Positions 15,549 through 25,600 of a stretch of DNA of 41,112 nt are shown here, one piece after another. The position numbers were made by a program, and so were the translations under genes. Position 1 is the first letter of the stretch. Every line of letters begins with the position of its first letter. Below the pieces are notes generated by a model that made no database searches, was not told where the DNA came from, and saw only the letters and a list, made by a program, of their open reading frames with translations. Source of the stretch: Gammaproteobacteria bacterium (GTDB lineage Bacteria; Pseudomonadota; Gammaproteobacteria; Steroidobacterales; Steroidobacteraceae). The DNA is taken from contig RGUL01000013.1 in NCBI GenBank assembly GCA_010027845.1, positions 1 through 41,112 on the forward strand, written 5' to 3'.

Positions 15549-16124
15549 ATGAAAACCCTTGGCCGCATTCTCCTCAAAGGTCTGCTGACGATCCTTCCGG
15601 TGGGTCTGACGACCTATCTCGTTTATTGGCTAGGGGTCACGACCGAGTCGGTACTCTCGGGTCCGCTCAAACTGTGGTTGCCCGCCGACATGTATCGACC
15701 GGGCCTCGGCTTGCTCGCCGGCTTCATCGTCATGTTCGTAGTGGGACTTTTGGTGAGCGCGTACGTCGTCCGCCGCGTGCTGCAGTTCGGTGAATCTTTG
15801 ATACTGCGCGTACCGGTGGTGAAGACGGTCTATTCGGCGATCCGTGACCTTACCGGTTTGATGAACAAGGACGGCAGCAGCGATCTGCAACGAGTGGTTT
15901 TAGTACCGTTCGGCGCCGGCAAGTCGATCGCGTTCGTTACGCAAGAAAATGCCACGTTGCCTGGGCGCACGAACGACGAACCCATGGTCGCGGTCTACAT
16001 GCCGATGAGCTATCAAATCGGTGGCTACACGATCTACTTACCGCGTCACCAAATCGAACCCACCGATCTGAGTGTCGAGGCCGCGATGCGCATCGTGCTG
16101 ACCGGTGGCCTGCAAAATAAATGA
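15549..16124 (+). CDS. DUF502 family membrane protein
   Basis: A 191-residue protein of the DUF502 family, widespread in bacteria and plants (the COV1 relatives), with no settled bacterial function. Two hydrophobic helices are visible, GLLTILPVGLTTYLVYWLGV and LGLLAGFIVMFVVGLLVSAYV, followed by the conserved RVPVVKTVYSAIRDLTGLMN and a soluble part with VVLVPFGAGKSIAFVTQE and VYMPMSYQIGGYTIYLPRHQI. ATG 15549 gives the usual N-terminus; an ATG at 15507 overlaps a TACAAT hexamer (15503-15508) that looks like the -10 of this transcription unit. The beta-oxidation genes follow 18 bp downstream. Confidence 0.88.
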   Translation: MKTLGRILLKGLLTILPVGLTTYLVYWLGVTTESVLSGPLKLWLPADMYRPGLGLLAGFIVMFVVGLLVSAYVVRRVLQFGESLILRVPVVKTVYSAIRDLTGLMNKDGSSDLQRVVLVPFGAGKSIAFVTQENATLPGRTNDEPMVAVYMPMSYQIGGYTIYLPRHQIEPTDLSVEAAMRIVLTGGLQNK

Positions 16125-16142
16125 TCCGAACGCGAGGTGAGC

Positions 16143-18260
16143 ATGTCCGCTGATTTGGTCGAATACACGTTACGCGGACGCGTAGCGGTGATCCGCTTCG
16201 CGAATCCACCGGTCAACAGTCTCGGCCTTGCGCTGCGGCGTGCTTTGGCCGCTGCGCTCGAGCGGATGTCGGGGGACGCTGCGATCGATGCTGCGGTGCT
16301 CGTCGGTGCGAACGGGACGTTCAGCGGCGGCGCCGACATCAAAGAATTCGGTGCGCCCGAGGCGTTCATGGGGCCTTCGCTGTGGTCACTGAACTCCATG
16401 CTCGACGAATCGACCAAACCGGTCGTCGCGGCGATCGAAGGGGTTGCGCTCGGCGGCGGCTTCGAGTTGGCGTTGTCGTGTCACCACCGCGTCGCTCTAT
16501 CAAGCGCAAAAGTCGGACTTCCAGAAGTGAAGCTCGGCTTGTTGCCCGGCGCCGGCGGCACCCAGCGACTGCCACGCATCATCGGCATCGAAGGCGCTAT
16601 CAACGTGATGCTGGGCGGTGAGCCAGCGCCGGTCGGCCTATTCGCTAAATCACCGTTGTTCGACGCGATCGTCGATGCCGATTTGATCACCGCCGCTTGT
16701 GGCATCGCCGAAAAATCGGCGGCCGCGGTGGCCGCCGGACAACCGTTGCGGCGTATCCGCGACGCAAAAATCCGCGAACCCGATCTCGAAGGCTTACTGC
16801 AGTTCGCACGTAATACCGCCAAAACCGCTTTCAAAGATTATCCGGCGCCACTCGCCATCATCGACTGCATCCAAGCGGCCGCGACTAAGTCGTTCGAAGA
16901 GGGCATCGCCGAAGAGCAGCGTCTTTTCAAGGGATTGTTCTTGACTGACGTGTCGGCCGCGCTACGCCACGTGTTCTTCGCCGAGCGCGCTGCCTCGCGT
17001 GTCGACGGCTTGCCGAAAAACGCGGCCGTTCGCACCGTCGAGTCGGTTGCGATCATCGGTGCGGGCACCATGGGCACCGGCATCGCCATCAATTTTTTGA
17101 ATGCCGGGATTCGCACCTATTTACTGGAGGTCGGCAAAGAAGCGCTCGATCGTGGGGTAGAGCGCATCCGTGCGACCTATGACGGGCAGCTGAAGAAGGG
17201 CAAGCTCGATGCCGGCAAACTCGCCCAACGCATGGCCTTGTTGGTGCCGACGTTGGACTACGCCGGTATCGCGAGTGCCGATCTCGTGATCGAGGCAGTG
17301 TTCGAAGATATGGCCGTCAAAGAAAAAGTGTTCGCGACCCTCGATGCGACCGTGAAGCAGGGCGCGATACTCGCCACCAACACCTCGACGCTCGATGTCG
17401 ATCGCATCGCCGCCGTCACCCGTCGGCCTGCCGACGTCATCGGCCTGCATTTCTTCAGCCCGGCGAACGTCATGCGTTTACTGGAAGTGGTACGCGGCGC
17501 GAAAACCGCCCCGGACGTCCTGGCCACCGCGATGGCGTTGGCCAAAAAAATTCGCAAGACCGCCGTCGTCTCCGGCGTCTGCGATGGCTTCATCGGCAAC
17601 CGCATGATTAACCAATATTCGGCGCAGGCGCTCGCCATGATCGACGAGGGCGCGAGCCCGCAGCAGATCGACGCCGCGATCGAGAAATTCGGCTTCGCGA
17701 TGGGGCCGTTCCGCATGAGCGACCTGGCCGGCAACGATATCGGCTGGCACATCCGCAAACGCCAATACGCCGAGGGCAAAATCTCGACGCCCGCAGTGAT
17801 CGCCGATGCTTTGTGCGAACTCGGACGTTTTGGTCAAAAAACCGGTGCGGGTTGGTACGACTACAAGCCCGGTGATCGTACGGCTCATCCATCCTCCGTC
17901 GTCGGCAAACTAATCGACGAGAAGCGTGCGGCGGCGGGTCGCCCGATCCGTAAGCTCGAATCGCGCGAAATCATCGAACGCTTGGTGTTCGCGCTCGTCA
18001 ACGAAGGCGCACGCATCCTCGAAGAAAAAATCGCGCAACGCGCGTCGGATATCGACATGGTTTATCTCACCGGATACGGCTTTCCGATTTGGCGCGGCGG
18101 GCCGATGCGCTACGCCGATTCGGTGGGTATATACGACGTCGTGCGTCGCATGCGGGCCTACGCTGCCTTGCCTGGAGCAGACACGGCATTTTGGACACCG
18201 GCAGCGTCGTTGCAGCGACTCGCTGCGACAGGTGGCTCGATCACCGGAGGTGCAGCGTGA
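16143..18260 (+). CDS. Bifunctional enoyl-CoA hydratase / 3-hydroxyacyl-CoA dehydrogenase (FadB/FadJ-like)
   Basis: A 705-residue beta-oxidation enzyme that hydrates enoyl-CoA and oxidises the 3-hydroxyacyl-CoA with NAD+. The N-terminal crotonase domain (to about residue 190) has [23 protein letters not shown] and [17 protein letters not shown], retaining both catalytic glutamates. The dehydrogenase domain begins near residue 298 with [17 protein letters not shown], then [10 protein letters not shown] and [16 protein letters not shown] with the catalytic histidine, followed by two C-terminal helical domains. The layout is like FadJ and peroxisomal bifunctional enzymes. ATG 16143 has a GAGGTGA ribosome site. 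Its stop overlaps the thiolase start (GTGA), so the two probably act as one degradative pair; chain-length preference is unknown. Confidence 0.93.
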   Translation: MSADLVEYTLRGRVAVIRFANPPVNSLGLALRRALAAALERMSGDAAIDAAVLVGANGTFSGGADIKEFGAPEAFMGPSLWSLNSMLDESTKPVVAAIEGVALGGGFELALSCHHRVALSSAKVGLPEVKLGLLPGAGGTQRLPRIIGIEGAINVMLGGEPAPVGLFAKSPLFDAIVDADLITAACGIAEKSAAAVAAGQPLRRIRDAKIREPDLEGLLQFARNTAKTAFKDYPAPLAIIDCIQAAATKSFEEGIAEEQRLFKGLFLTDVSAALRHVFFAERAASRVDGLPKNAAVRTVESVAIIGAGTMGTGIAINFLNAGIRTYLLEVGKEALDRGVERIRATYDGQLKKGKLDAGKLAQRMALLVPTLDYAGIASADLVIEAVFEDMAVKEKVFATLDATVKQGAILATNTSTLDVDRIAAVTRRPADVIGLHFFSPANVMRLLEVVRGAKTAPDVLATAMALAKKIRKTAVVSGVCDGFIGNRMINQYSAQALAMIDEGASPQQIDAAIEKFGFAMGPFRMSDLAGNDIGWHIRKRQYAEGKISTPAVIADALCELGRFGQKTGAGWYDYKPGDRTAHPSSVVGKLIDEKRAAAGRPIRKLESREIIERLVFALVNEGARILEEKIAQRASDIDMVYLTGYGFPIWRGGPMRYADSVGIYDVVRRMRAYAALPGADTAFWTPAASLQRLAATGGSITGGAA

Positions 18261-19438
18261 GTCGCGAAGCAGTCATCGTTTCGACGGCACGCACGCCGCT
18301 GGCCAAAAGTTGGCGTGGCGCTTTCAATCTCACCCACGGTGCCACCCTCGGTGCGCACGCGGTGCAAGCCGCCGTGGAGCGTGCAGGCATCGATCCTGCG
18401 TCGGTCGAAGACGTGATCATGGGTTGCGGCTTTCCCGAAGGCACCACCGGTCACAACATTGCGCGGCAAGTGGCGTTACGCGCCGGCCTGCCGATCACCG
18501 TCGCCGGGGTGACGGTCAATCGCTTTTGTTCCTCGGGTTTGCAGAGCATCGCGCTCGCGGCGCAACGCATCATCGCGGGCGAGGGCGACGTCTATGTCGC
18601 CGGCGGCCTCGAATCGATTTCCTGCGTGCAACTCGAGCTCAATGCCCACATGGTCAAAGATCCGTGGTTACTCGCGAATAAACCCACCGTCTTCGATTCG
18701 ATGTTGCAGACCGCAGAAAACGTCGCCAAGCGTTACGACATCTCGCGTGATCGACAAGACGAGTACGGCACGCGCAGTCAGCAACGCGCTTGTGCAGCGC
18801 AAGCAGCCGGTCACCTTGATGCCGAAATCGCGCCGATCAAAGTGAAGACGGCGACGGTCGACAAAGCGACCGGCATGTTGTCGCGACGCGAAGTGACCGT
18901 ATCGGTGGACGAGGGTCTACGCGCCGACACCACTTTGGAAGCGGTGAAGAAGATTCGGTCGGCGATGCCCGGCGGTACCGTTTCAGCCGGTAATGCGAGC
19001 CAATTCTCGGACGGTGCCGGCGCCTGTGTGCTGATGAGCGCGAGCGAGGCGGCGCGGCTCGGACGTGCGCCGCTCGGAATTTTCCGAGGCTTTGCGATCG
19101 CCGGTTGTGAGCCCGACGAAATGGGCATCGGGCCGGTTTTCGCCGTGCCGAAGTTGCTGCGTCGCGCTGGACTCACGGTGGCCGATATCGATCTTTGGGA
19201 ATTGAACGAAGCGTTCGCCGTTCAAGTGCTCTACTGCCGCGACCAACTCGGCATCCCCGACGAACGCCTCAACATCGACGGCGGCGCGATCGCGATCGGT
19301 CATCCGTACGGCATGAGTGGTCAACGACTCGTCGGTCACGCGCTGCTGGCGGGCAAGCGTCGCGGTGCGCGTTACGTCGTCGTCACCATGTGTGTCGGCG
19401 GTGGCATGGGTGCTGCCGGTTTGTTCGAGGTGGCATGA
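18257..19438 (+). CDS. Acetyl-CoA acyltransferase (thiolase II)
   Basis: A 393-residue thiolase that splits 3-ketoacyl-CoA with CoA to release acetyl-CoA, the last beta-oxidation step; the reverse acetoacetyl-CoA synthesis is possible. The acylated cysteine is in [15 protein letters not shown] near residue 88. Later motifs are [11 protein letters not shown], the catalytic histidine in [14 protein letters not shown], and the second cysteine in [18 protein letters not shown] 18257 is supported by a GGAGG ribosome site (18246-18250), by the conserved start [17 protein letters not shown], and by the GTGA overlap. It is clearly the partner of the preceding FadB/FadJ-like gene. Confidence 0.94.
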   Translation: MSREAVIVSTARTPLAKSWRGAFNLTHGATLGAHAVQAAVERAGIDPASVEDVIMGCGFPEGTTGHNIARQVALRAGLPITVAGVTVNRFCSSGLQSIALAAQRIIAGEGDVYVAGGLESISCVQLELNAHMVKDPWLLANKPTVFDSMLQTAENVAKRYDISRDRQDEYGTRSQQRACAAQAAGHLDAEIAPIKVKTATVDKATGMLSRREVTVSVDEGLRADTTLEAVKKIRSAMPGGTVSAGNASQFSDGAGACVLMSASEAARLGRAPLGIFRGFAIAGCEPDEMGIGPVFAVPKLLRRAGLTVADIDLWELNEAFAVQVLYCRDQLGIPDERLNIDGGAIAIGHPYGMSGQRLVGHALLAGKRRGARYVVVTMCVGGGMGAAGLFEVA

Positions 19439-20019
19439 CGATGCGTCGTCTCGCACTCGTCGTGGCGATGGCTTTGATTTCTTCGTTCGGAGGCTACGCG
19501 ATGGCGATCGAGCAACCCGAATATCGCGTTCTCGAGCGCGATGGCGCTTTCGAATTGCGCGAATACCAACCGTACATGCTCGCCGAGACGGAAGTCGATG
19601 CCGGTTTCATGTCGGCCGGCAACGTCGCTTTCGGACGATTGTTTCGCTACATCAGCGACAAGAACATCGCGATGACCGCGCCGGTCGAGCAGGCGTCGAC
19701 CGGCGGCACTTATCGCGTCGCGTTCGTAGTGCCGCGCAAATTCGATCGTAATACCGTGCCGCAACCGAACGACCCGCGTGTGGCGATTCGTGAAGTGCCG
19801 TCGCGTGTCGTCGGTGCTTGGCGTTACTCCGGGCGCTGGACCGAGGAGAATTTTCGCTCCGCGGAGCGTGATCTGCGCGCGGCACTCACGCGTCGACAAC
19901 TCGAACCGCTGCCCGGTGACGCCGCGATCATTGCGCGCTATGACGCGCCCTTCATTCCGTGGTTCATGCGGCGTAACGAAGTGCTGCTGCCGCTGCGTAG
20001 CGCGCCCATCCGGCATTGA
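19435..20019 (+). CDS. SOUL family haem-binding protein, exported
   Basis: A 194-residue protein with a signal peptide ([21 protein letters not shown]) and a SOUL/HEBP domain: [68 protein letters not shown] and [19 protein letters not shown] proteins bind haem or related tetrapyrroles; the bacterial role is not defined. Export implies a periplasmic site of action. ATG 19435 overlaps the thiolase stop (ATGA); a second ATG at 19441 is equally possible and would only drop two residues. It sits in the middle of a long operon whose other members are metabolic, so its presence there is unexplained. Confidence 0.9.
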   Translation: MTMRRLALVVAMALISSFGGYAMAIEQPEYRVLERDGAFELREYQPYMLAETEVDAGFMSAGNVAFGRLFRYISDKNIAMTAPVEQASTGGTYRVAFVVPRKFDRNTVPQPNDPRVAIREVPSRVVGAWRYSGRWTEENFRSAERDLRAALTRRQLEPLPGDAAIIARYDAPFIPWFMRRNEVLLPLRSAPIRH

Positions 20020-20027
20020 TCTCATCC

Positions 20028-21380
20028 ATGCGGATCTTGCGATTTGTCACGACGGCGTTACTGACGACACTGCTAGCGACGGCGTTTTGTGGCACGACGC
20101 GGGCCGCCGACGCCGATCTCGTGATCGTGCATGCGCGCGTGTTCGACGGACGCAGCGAGAAATTGCGCGATGATGCCGCGGTGGTGATCGCGCAATCGAA
20201 GATCGTCGCCGTGGTCGATAGCGCCGTCGCACCAGTTGCCCGCGAACGCATCGATGCCGGTGGACGTGTGCTACTACCCGGGCTCATCGACGCGCACGTT
20301 CATCCGACCATTGCGATCGCGATTTCCTCGCTGCGCGACACCGATCCAAATTATCTCGCCGCGCGCGCTGCGGTCGAAGCGCGCGGCATATTATTACGCG
20401 GCTTCACCACCATTCGCGACATGGGTGGTCCGAGCTTCGGCTTGAAGCAAGCGATCGACGAGGGGCTTACGGACGGCCCGCGAATCTTCCCTTCGGGCGC
20501 CATCATCAGTCAGACGAGCGGTCACGGTGATCTTCGCAATCGCACGGCCGAGTCGCGGCGTTTCGGTGGTGCGGAAGATCCGGTCGAGCGTTTGGGATAC
20601 GGTCGTATCGCCGACGGTACGGATGAAGTATTGACGGCCGTACGCGAACAACTACGACTCGGTGCGTCGCAAATCAAACTCGCAGCGGGCGGTGGAATTT
20701 CGTCGTTGTACGATCCGATCGATAGCGTGCAGTTCGTCGAGGAAGAGTTACGTGCCGCAGTGCGTGCAGCATCCGACTACGGAACTTACGTCGCGGTGCA
20801 CGCTTATACGCCGGCGGCTATCCGCCGTTCGGTAGAAGCCGGCGTGCGCAGCATCGAACATGCACACCTGATCGACGAGACGACGATGAAGTTGATCGCC
20901 GATCGCGGCGTCTATCTGTCGCCGCAAGCCTACGTCTTCAGCGGCGTATTCGGCGGCGCCAGCGCGAGCGCCGGCACCAGTGCTCAAGCACTCAAAAGTC
21001 AGCAGGTTTCGGTCGGTCTCGACCGCATGATGCAACTCGCAAAAAAATATAATGTGAAAGTCGCTTTCGGTACCGACGTGTTCGGCTCGCCGAAGATTTT
21101 TCCCTGGGAATCGCGGGAATTCGGTGCGCGGCTGCGGTGGTTCTCTTCGTACGAAATCCTCAAACAAGCGACTTCGATCAACGGCGATTTGCTGGCGTCG
21201 AGCGGTAGTCGCAATCCCTACGGGGAAGCCAAGCTCGGCGTCGTCGAGCCGGGCGCCTGGGCCGACGTACTGGTGATCGATGGCGATCCGCTCGCCGACG
21301 TGCGAGTGCTAGAGGATGCGGATAAAAATCTGCGGCTGATCGTCAAGAATGGCCGAATCGTCAAACGTAACCTTCAATGA
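20028..21380 (+). CDS. Exported metal-dependent amidohydrolase
   Basis: A 450-residue amidohydrolase-superfamily enzyme resembling imidazolonepropionase-like and prolidase-type secreted hydrolases. A signal peptide (RFVTTALLTTLLATAFCGTTRA) precedes the barrel. Metal-site residues are visible: HVH in LIDAHVHPTIAIA, the likely carbamylated lysine in ASQIKLAAGGG, histidines in YVAVHAYTPAA and SIEHAHLIDE, and the aspartate in VAFGTDVFGSP. The substrate is probably a cyclic amide, lactone or dipeptide, which the sequence does not decide. I choose ATG 20028; a TTG at 20016 overlapping the SOUL stop is the alternative. The signal places it in the periplasm, together with the neighbouring exported hydrolase. 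Confidence 0.9.
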   Translation: MRILRFVTTALLTTLLATAFCGTTRAADADLVIVHARVFDGRSEKLRDDAAVVIAQSKIVAVVDSAVAPVARERIDAGGRVLLPGLIDAHVHPTIAIAISSLRDTDPNYLAARAAVEARGILLRGFTTIRDMGGPSFGLKQAIDEGLTDGPRIFPSGAIISQTSGHGDLRNRTAESRRFGGAEDPVERLGYGRIADGTDEVLTAVREQLRLGASQIKLAAGGGISSLYDPIDSVQFVEEELRAAVRAASDYGTYVAVHAYTPAAIRRSVEAGVRSIEHAHLIDETTMKLIADRGVYLSPQAYVFSGVFGGASASAGTSAQALKSQQVSVGLDRMMQLAKKYNVKVAFGTDVFGSPKIFPWESREFGARLRWFSSYEILKQATSINGDLLASSGSRNPYGEAKLGVVEPGAWADVLVIDGDPLADVRVLEDADKNLRLIVKNGRIVKRNLQ

Positions 21381-21394
21381 CTGGAGCACAAGGT

Positions 21395-22273
21395 ATGAAA
21401 TCCGAACTTTCGAGTTTGCGCCCGCTTTCGGCCCTCGATCGCCGTGCGTTCGTCACCACTGCGCTCGTGTCGGGCTTCGCGGCCGCAACGTTGCCGGTGC
21501 AGGCGAGCGCGATCAGCACCGATAGCGCAGGACTCGACGCGGGCGAAACGAAAATCAAAGTTCGGGATGGCGAGTTACCGGCTTATGCGGCGAAGCCGGC
21601 GGGCGGCAAGAATTTACCCGTCGTCATCGTGATCCAAGAAATCTTCGGGGTGCATGAACATATTCGCGATGTGTGTCGTCGCTTCGCCAAGCTCGGTGCC
21701 TACGCCATCGCGCCGGAGCTGTTCGCTCGCCAAGGAAATCCCGCAACCGTCGCCGATATGCCGGCGCTGATGCGCGACATCGTTTCGAAAGTGCCCGATG
21801 CACAAGTGATGGCCGATCTTGACGAAACGGTCGCATTCGCGCGCGCGAACGGCGGTCGTGGAAAAATCGCGATCACCGGCTTTTGTTGGGGTGGCCGGAT
21901 TACGTGGCTCTATTCGGCGCACTCCAAAGAAGTGGCCGCGGGCGTCGCCTGGTACGGACGTCTGGTCGGACAAGGGAACGAGTTGCAGCCGAAGAATCCT
22001 ATCGATCTCGTCGGGTCCCTACAGGCTCCGGTGCTCGGACAATACGGCGGTCGCGACGGCGGTATACCGGTGGAGTCGGTCGACACCATGCGTGCCGCAC
22101 TCGCCAAAGATGGTTCGGCAGCTGCTAAGAAATCCGAAATCATCGTCTATCCCGAATCGCAGCACGGATTCTTCGCGGATTATCGTCCGAGCTATCGGCC
22201 GGAGGACGCCGTGCCCGCTTTTGCCCGCGCTTGTGATTGGATGCGCAAGCACGGAGTGGCACTGAAGACTTAG
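21395..22273 (+). CDS. Tat-exported dienelactone hydrolase family protein
   Basis: A 292-residue dienelactone hydrolase-like enzyme with an N-terminal twin-arginine signal, LDRRAFVTTALVSGFAAATLP, ending at about VQASA. The catalytic parts are VVIVIQEIFGVHEHIRDVCRRF, the cysteine elbow ITGFCWGGRITWL, an aspartate in YGGRDGGIPV and the histidine in PESQHGFFADYRPSY, so the Cys-Asp-His triad looks intact. GGAG at 21383-21386 supports ATG 21395; ATG 21377, which overlaps the amidohydrolase stop, would add six residues. Tat export suggests a periplasmic lactone or ester hydrolase. It is only loosely similar to the cytosolic paralogue at 7697-8434, and the substrate is unknown. Confidence 0.88.
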   Translation: MKSELSSLRPLSALDRRAFVTTALVSGFAAATLPVQASAISTDSAGLDAGETKIKVRDGELPAYAAKPAGGKNLPVVIVIQEIFGVHEHIRDVCRRFAKLGAYAIAPELFARQGNPATVADMPALMRDIVSKVPDAQVMADLDETVAFARANGGRGKIAITGFCWGGRITWLYSAHSKEVAAGVAWYGRLVGQGNELQPKNPIDLVGSLQAPVLGQYGGRDGGIPVESVDTMRAALAKDGSAAAKKSEIIVYPESQHGFFADYRPSYRPEDAVPAFARACDWMRKHGVALKT

Positions 22274-22276
22274 CGG

Positions 22277-24088
22277 GTGTTACTGCGTTTCGACGACGTT
22301 TCGCTAGCGTTCGGTTCGCGGCCGCTGCTCGATCACGTTTCGTTGCTGGTCGACGAAGGCGAGCGCGTATGTCTCGTCGGTCGTAACGGAGAGGGAAAGT
22401 CGTCTTTGCTGCGACTGGTCGCGGGCTTGGCGACGCCCGATGACGGTTCGGTTTGGATACGGCCCGGCGCGCGGATCGCGCTGTTGGCGCAAGATCTCGA
22501 TGCCGTGGCCGACGCGTGTGTGCGCGACATCGTCGAAGGTGGTTTGCCGACTGATGCCGGTGAATCGTGGGAGACGACACCGCGCGTCGAAGCGGTGATG
22601 TCGCGCCTGGGACTCGATGGTACGGCGCAGTTTGCGTCGCTATCGGGCGGTTGGCGTCGTCGCGCATTGCTCGGCCGAGCGCTGGTCGGTGATCCCGACG
22701 TCTTATTACTCGACGAACCGACCAATCACCTCGACATCGCTGCGATCGAATGGCTCGAGGGCGCGATGCTGGCGTACCGCGGTGCTTTGCTGTTCGTGAG
22801 TCACGATCGTGCTTTCGTTAACCGACTCGCGACGCGAGTGGTCGAACTCGATCGCGGTCGTTTGAGTTCGTGGCCCGGTGATTACGACGACTTCGTCGTG
22901 CGCAAAACCCTGCAGCTTGCAAACGAGGCGAAGGCGAACGCCGACTTCGATCGCAAACTCGCCGAAGAAGAAGTATGGATCCGCAAAGGCGTCGAAGCAC
23001 GCCGTACGCGTAACGAGGGACGGGTGCGCGCTCTGATGGCAATGCGTAGCGAGCGGCGCGCGCGCCGCGAGCGCATCGGGCGCGCCGAATTCGCCGTCGC
23101 TGAAGCAGTCGAATCGGGTAAGCGGGTGTTCGAAGCCCAGCATGTCGGTGTGGCGTTCGGCGATCACGAGGTGATCCGCGATCTCGAGCTCAAGATTCAG
23201 CGCGGCGATCGAATCGGTATCGTCGGTCCGAACGGCGCCGGCAAAAGTACCTTATTGAAATTATTGTTGGGTGAGCTCGCACCCTCGACCGGTAAGGTTG
23301 TTCGAGGCTCGCGTCTCGAAGTGGCGTACTACGACCAGCAGCGCGCACGGCTCGATCTGTCTGCTTCGGTGCAAGATAACGTCAACGACGGCAATACGTT
23401 CGTGCCGATCGGCGGTGAGAATCGGCACGTGTCCGGCTATTTGAGGGACTTTCTGTTCCGGCCGGATCAATTACGAACGCCGGCGTCCGCCTTGTCGGGT
23501 GGTGAGCGAAATCGCTTACTGCTCGCCAAATTGTTTGCACGACCGGCGAATTTATTGGTGCTCGACGAACCGACCAACGATCTCGATCTCGACACGCTCG
23601 AATTACTCGAGGAGCGGGTCGCCGATTTCGAAGGAACGTTGCTGCTCGTCAGCCACGATCGTGCCTTTCTCGATCGGGTCGTCACCAGTTTGTTGGTGCT
23701 CGAGGGTGAGGGTCGCGTACGTGAATTCATCGGCGGCTGGAGCGACTACGCGACTTGGCGGGCAGATCGACAGCGCACGACTGCGCCGAGTCGCGAGTCC
23801 GCCTCATCACGTGAGACCGAAACGGTCGGCGCGCGCACTAAAGATTCGGCGCCATCACGATCACGGCGTTTATCCTTCAAAGATCAACGCGAGTTCGATG
23901 CTTTGCCGGTGACGATCGAATCACTCGAGGCCGAAAAGGCGGAACTCGAGCGCATGGTTGCAGATCCCGCGTTCTATCAGCGCTCGCAAGACGAAGTACG
24001 CGGCTCACTCGCGCGGCTACAGTCTCTGGGGGCCGAGGTCGATGCAGCGTACGCACGCTGGGCAGAACTCGAGGCGCTGCGCGGCTGA
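22277..24088 (+). CDS. uup: ABC-F ATPase Uup
   Basis: A 603-residue protein with two ABC ATPase domains and no membrane segment. Walker A sites are CLVGRNGEGKSSLLR and GIVGPNGAGKSTLLK; signatures LSGGWRRR and LSGGERNR; Walker B LLLDEPTNHLD and LVLDEPTNDLD. The interdomain arm and the C-terminal coiled coil (LEAEKAELERMVADPAFYQ) are those of Uup, an ABC-F protein linked to ribosome function and to reduced transposon excision in E. coli. GTG 22277 follows the previous stop by 3 bp, so it closes the long operon. Downstream rhlE has its own promoter-like hexamer within the 22-bp gap. Confidence 0.93.
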   Translation: MLLRFDDVSLAFGSRPLLDHVSLLVDEGERVCLVGRNGEGKSSLLRLVAGLATPDDGSVWIRPGARIALLAQDLDAVADACVRDIVEGGLPTDAGESWETTPRVEAVMSRLGLDGTAQFASLSGGWRRRALLGRALVGDPDVLLLDEPTNHLDIAAIEWLEGAMLAYRGALLFVSHDRAFVNRLATRVVELDRGRLSSWPGDYDDFVVRKTLQLANEAKANADFDRKLAEEEVWIRKGVEARRTRNEGRVRALMAMRSERRARRERIGRAEFAVAEAVESGKRVFEAQHVGVAFGDHEVIRDLELKIQRGDRIGIVGPNGAGKSTLLKLLLGELAPSTGKVVRGSRLEVAYYDQQRARLDLSASVQDNVNDGNTFVPIGGENRHVSGYLRDFLFRPDQLRTPASALSGGERNRLLLAKLFARPANLLVLDEPTNDLDLDTLELLEERVADFEGTLLLVSHDRAFLDRVVTSLLVLEGEGRVREFIGGWSDYATWRADRQRTTAPSRESASSRETETVGARTKDSAPSRSRRLSFKDQREFDALPVTIESLEAEKAELERMVADPAFYQRSQDEVRGSLARLQSLGAEVDAAYARWAELEALRG

Positions 24089-24096
24089 GCTTCGTG

Positions 24097-24102
24097 TATA
24101 AT
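24097..24102 (+). promoter_or_regulatory. Putative consensus -10 box for rhlE
   Basis: TATAAT, a perfect consensus hexamer, lies in the 22-bp gap after uup and 8 bp before ATG 24111. No clear -35 is visible in the end of uup. The expected transcription start falls within 1-3 bases of the ATG, so the message would be essentially leaderless. Confidence 0.5.
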
Positions 24103-24110
24103 CTTCGACG

Positions 24111-25391
24111 ATGAAATTTTCCGACCTCGGGCTCTCGCCCGAGTTGCTGCGCGCCGTCGCAGATAAAGGCTACGACACCCCCACACCCATCCAGCAGCAG
24201 GCGATCCCGGCAGTGCTCGGCGGACGGGACGTGCTCGCTGGAGCGCAAACGGGCACCGGCAAAACCGCGGGTTTCGTGCTGCCGTTGTTGCAACGCACGG
24301 TTGCGGCGGACGGTCGTACGCCGCGCGTCTTGGTGCTGACGCCGACCCGCGAGCTAGCTGCGCAGGTCGCCGAGAGCGCGCGCGTCTATGGTCGATACAC
24401 CAATCTCCGCACGACCGTGATTTTCGGCGGGGTCAGCGAAAAGCCGCAGATCGGGGCGCTGCGCGCCGGGTGCGATATTTTGATCGCGACCCCCGGGCGA
24501 CTGCTCGATCTCGTCGACCAAGGTGCGCTCGATCTATCGCGCGTTAAACATTTCGTGCTCGACGAAGCCGACCGTATGCTCGACATGGGCTTCATTCACG
24601 ATATCAAGCGCATCATCCGTTCGCTGCCGGCAGCGCGGCAAAATTTGATGTTCTCCGCCACCTACTCGGACGACATTCGCGATCTTGCTGCGCGCTTTCT
24701 GCGCGACCCGATCTCGATCGAGGTCGCACCGCGTAACACCACCGCCGAGCGCGTCGAGCAAGTCGCATTTGCCGTTCCGAAAGAAATGAAGCGACACTTG
24801 TTGGTGCACTTATTCGATCATGGCGCTTCGGGCGAGGGCACCTGGCATCAAGTACTGGTGTTCACGCGGACCAAGCACGGCGCAAATCGTCTCGCGCAAC
24901 AACTTGAGAACGCCGGAATCCGGGCTGCGGCGATCCACGGCAACAAGAGTCAGGCGGCGCGCGTTCGTGCACTGGCGGACTTCAAGGACGGAAATATCGC
25001 GGCATTAGTCGCGACCGAGGTCGCCTCACGGGGTCTCGACATCAAAGAATTACCGCAGGTGGTCAATTACGAGTTGCCGAACGTGCCCGAAGATTACGTG
25101 CACCGCATCGGTCGGACCGCTCGTGCGGGATCGACGGGTCGTGCGGTGTCGTTGGTGTCGCCGGACGAGGCCAGTTTGCTGCGCGACATCGAACGCACGA
25201 TGCGTCGCAGCGTGCCGTTCTTGCCGACGCCGAAATTCGAGGTGCGCGAGCCTAAACCGCCGGTCAGCCGCCCGAACGCTTCGCCGGATAACCGAGGCGG
25301 GTCAGCTCCGCGACCAAAAGGTCCCGGTGGTCGCCTTGGATCTCGATCACGCCGTTCCGGACGGTCCCGCCGGAGCCGCAACGCTTTTTGA
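24111..25391 (+). CDS. rhlE: DEAD-box ATP-dependent RNA helicase RhlE
   Basis: A 426-residue DEAD-box helicase acting in RNA remodelling and ribosome assembly. Motifs in order: Q motif [14 protein letters not shown] with [79 protein letters not shown] and [10 protein letters not shown]. The RhlE core ends near residue 375. The last 42 residues are a basic low-complexity tail rich in Arg, Gly, Ser and Pro, and this portion (25264-25391) is read antisense to the conserved end of the SUI1-like gene. RhlE tails are often Arg/Gly rich, so the tail can be real; its exact sequence seems shaped by the overlap. Confidence 0.93.
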   Translation: MKFSDLGLSPELLRAVADKGYDTPTPIQQQAIPAVLGGRDVLAGAQTGTGKTAGFVLPLLQRTVAADGRTPRVLVLTPTRELAAQVAESARVYGRYTNLRTTVIFGGVSEKPQIGALRAGCDILIATPGRLLDLVDQGALDLSRVKHFVLDEADRMLDMGFIHDIKRIIRSLPAARQNLMFSATYSDDIRDLAARFLRDPISIEVAPRNTTAERVEQVAFAVPKEMKRHLLVHLFDHGASGEGTWHQVLVFTRTKHGANRLAQQLENAGIRAAAIHGNKSQAARVRALADFKDGNIAALVATEVASRGLDIKELPQVVNYELPNVPEDYVHRIGRTARAGSTGRAVSLVSPDEASLLRDIERTMRRSVPFLPTPKFEVREPKPPVSRPNASPDNRGGSAPRPKGPGGRLGSRSRRSGRSRRSRNAF

Positions 25392-25569
25392 GTTGCTTGG
25401 CGAGATCCTCGAGGGCCGTTTGCGTCAGCGGCAATCCGGTGATCACCGAGACGCCCTTGCCACTGCGCCCCTGAGTTTCACGACCGACACGAATCATCGT
25501 CTTGCCGCCCGCAGCTGCGGGGGCGACCACGGTGCCGGCCATAGCGCGGCGTTTTGCATCGACGTTCAT
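25264..25569 (-). CDS. SUI1/eIF1-like translation factor (YciH family)
   Basis: A 101-residue protein of the SUI1/YciH family, homologous to eukaryotic initiation factor 1. The conserved region runs from [23 protein letters not shown] to [22 protein letters not shown] and ends [16 protein letters not shown]. coli YciH influences initiation fidelity and behaves as a stress-related translation inhibitor. The N-terminal 25 residues are Ala/Gly rich. The final 42 codons overlap the 3' end of rhlE on the other strand by 128 bp, and this includes the most conserved residues, so the overlap is not an annotation error on this side. The divergent CpcT-cyclophilin gene starts 42 bp upstream. Confidence 0.92.
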   Translation of the reverse strand: MNVDAKRRAMAGTVVAPAAAGGKTMIRVGRETQGRSGKGVSVITGLPLTQTALEDLAKQLKKRCGSGGTVRNGVIEIQGDHRDLLVAELTRLGYPAKRSGG

Positions 25570-25600
25570 AGCCTGAAGTCTAGGCGAAGCACGTCGCAGC

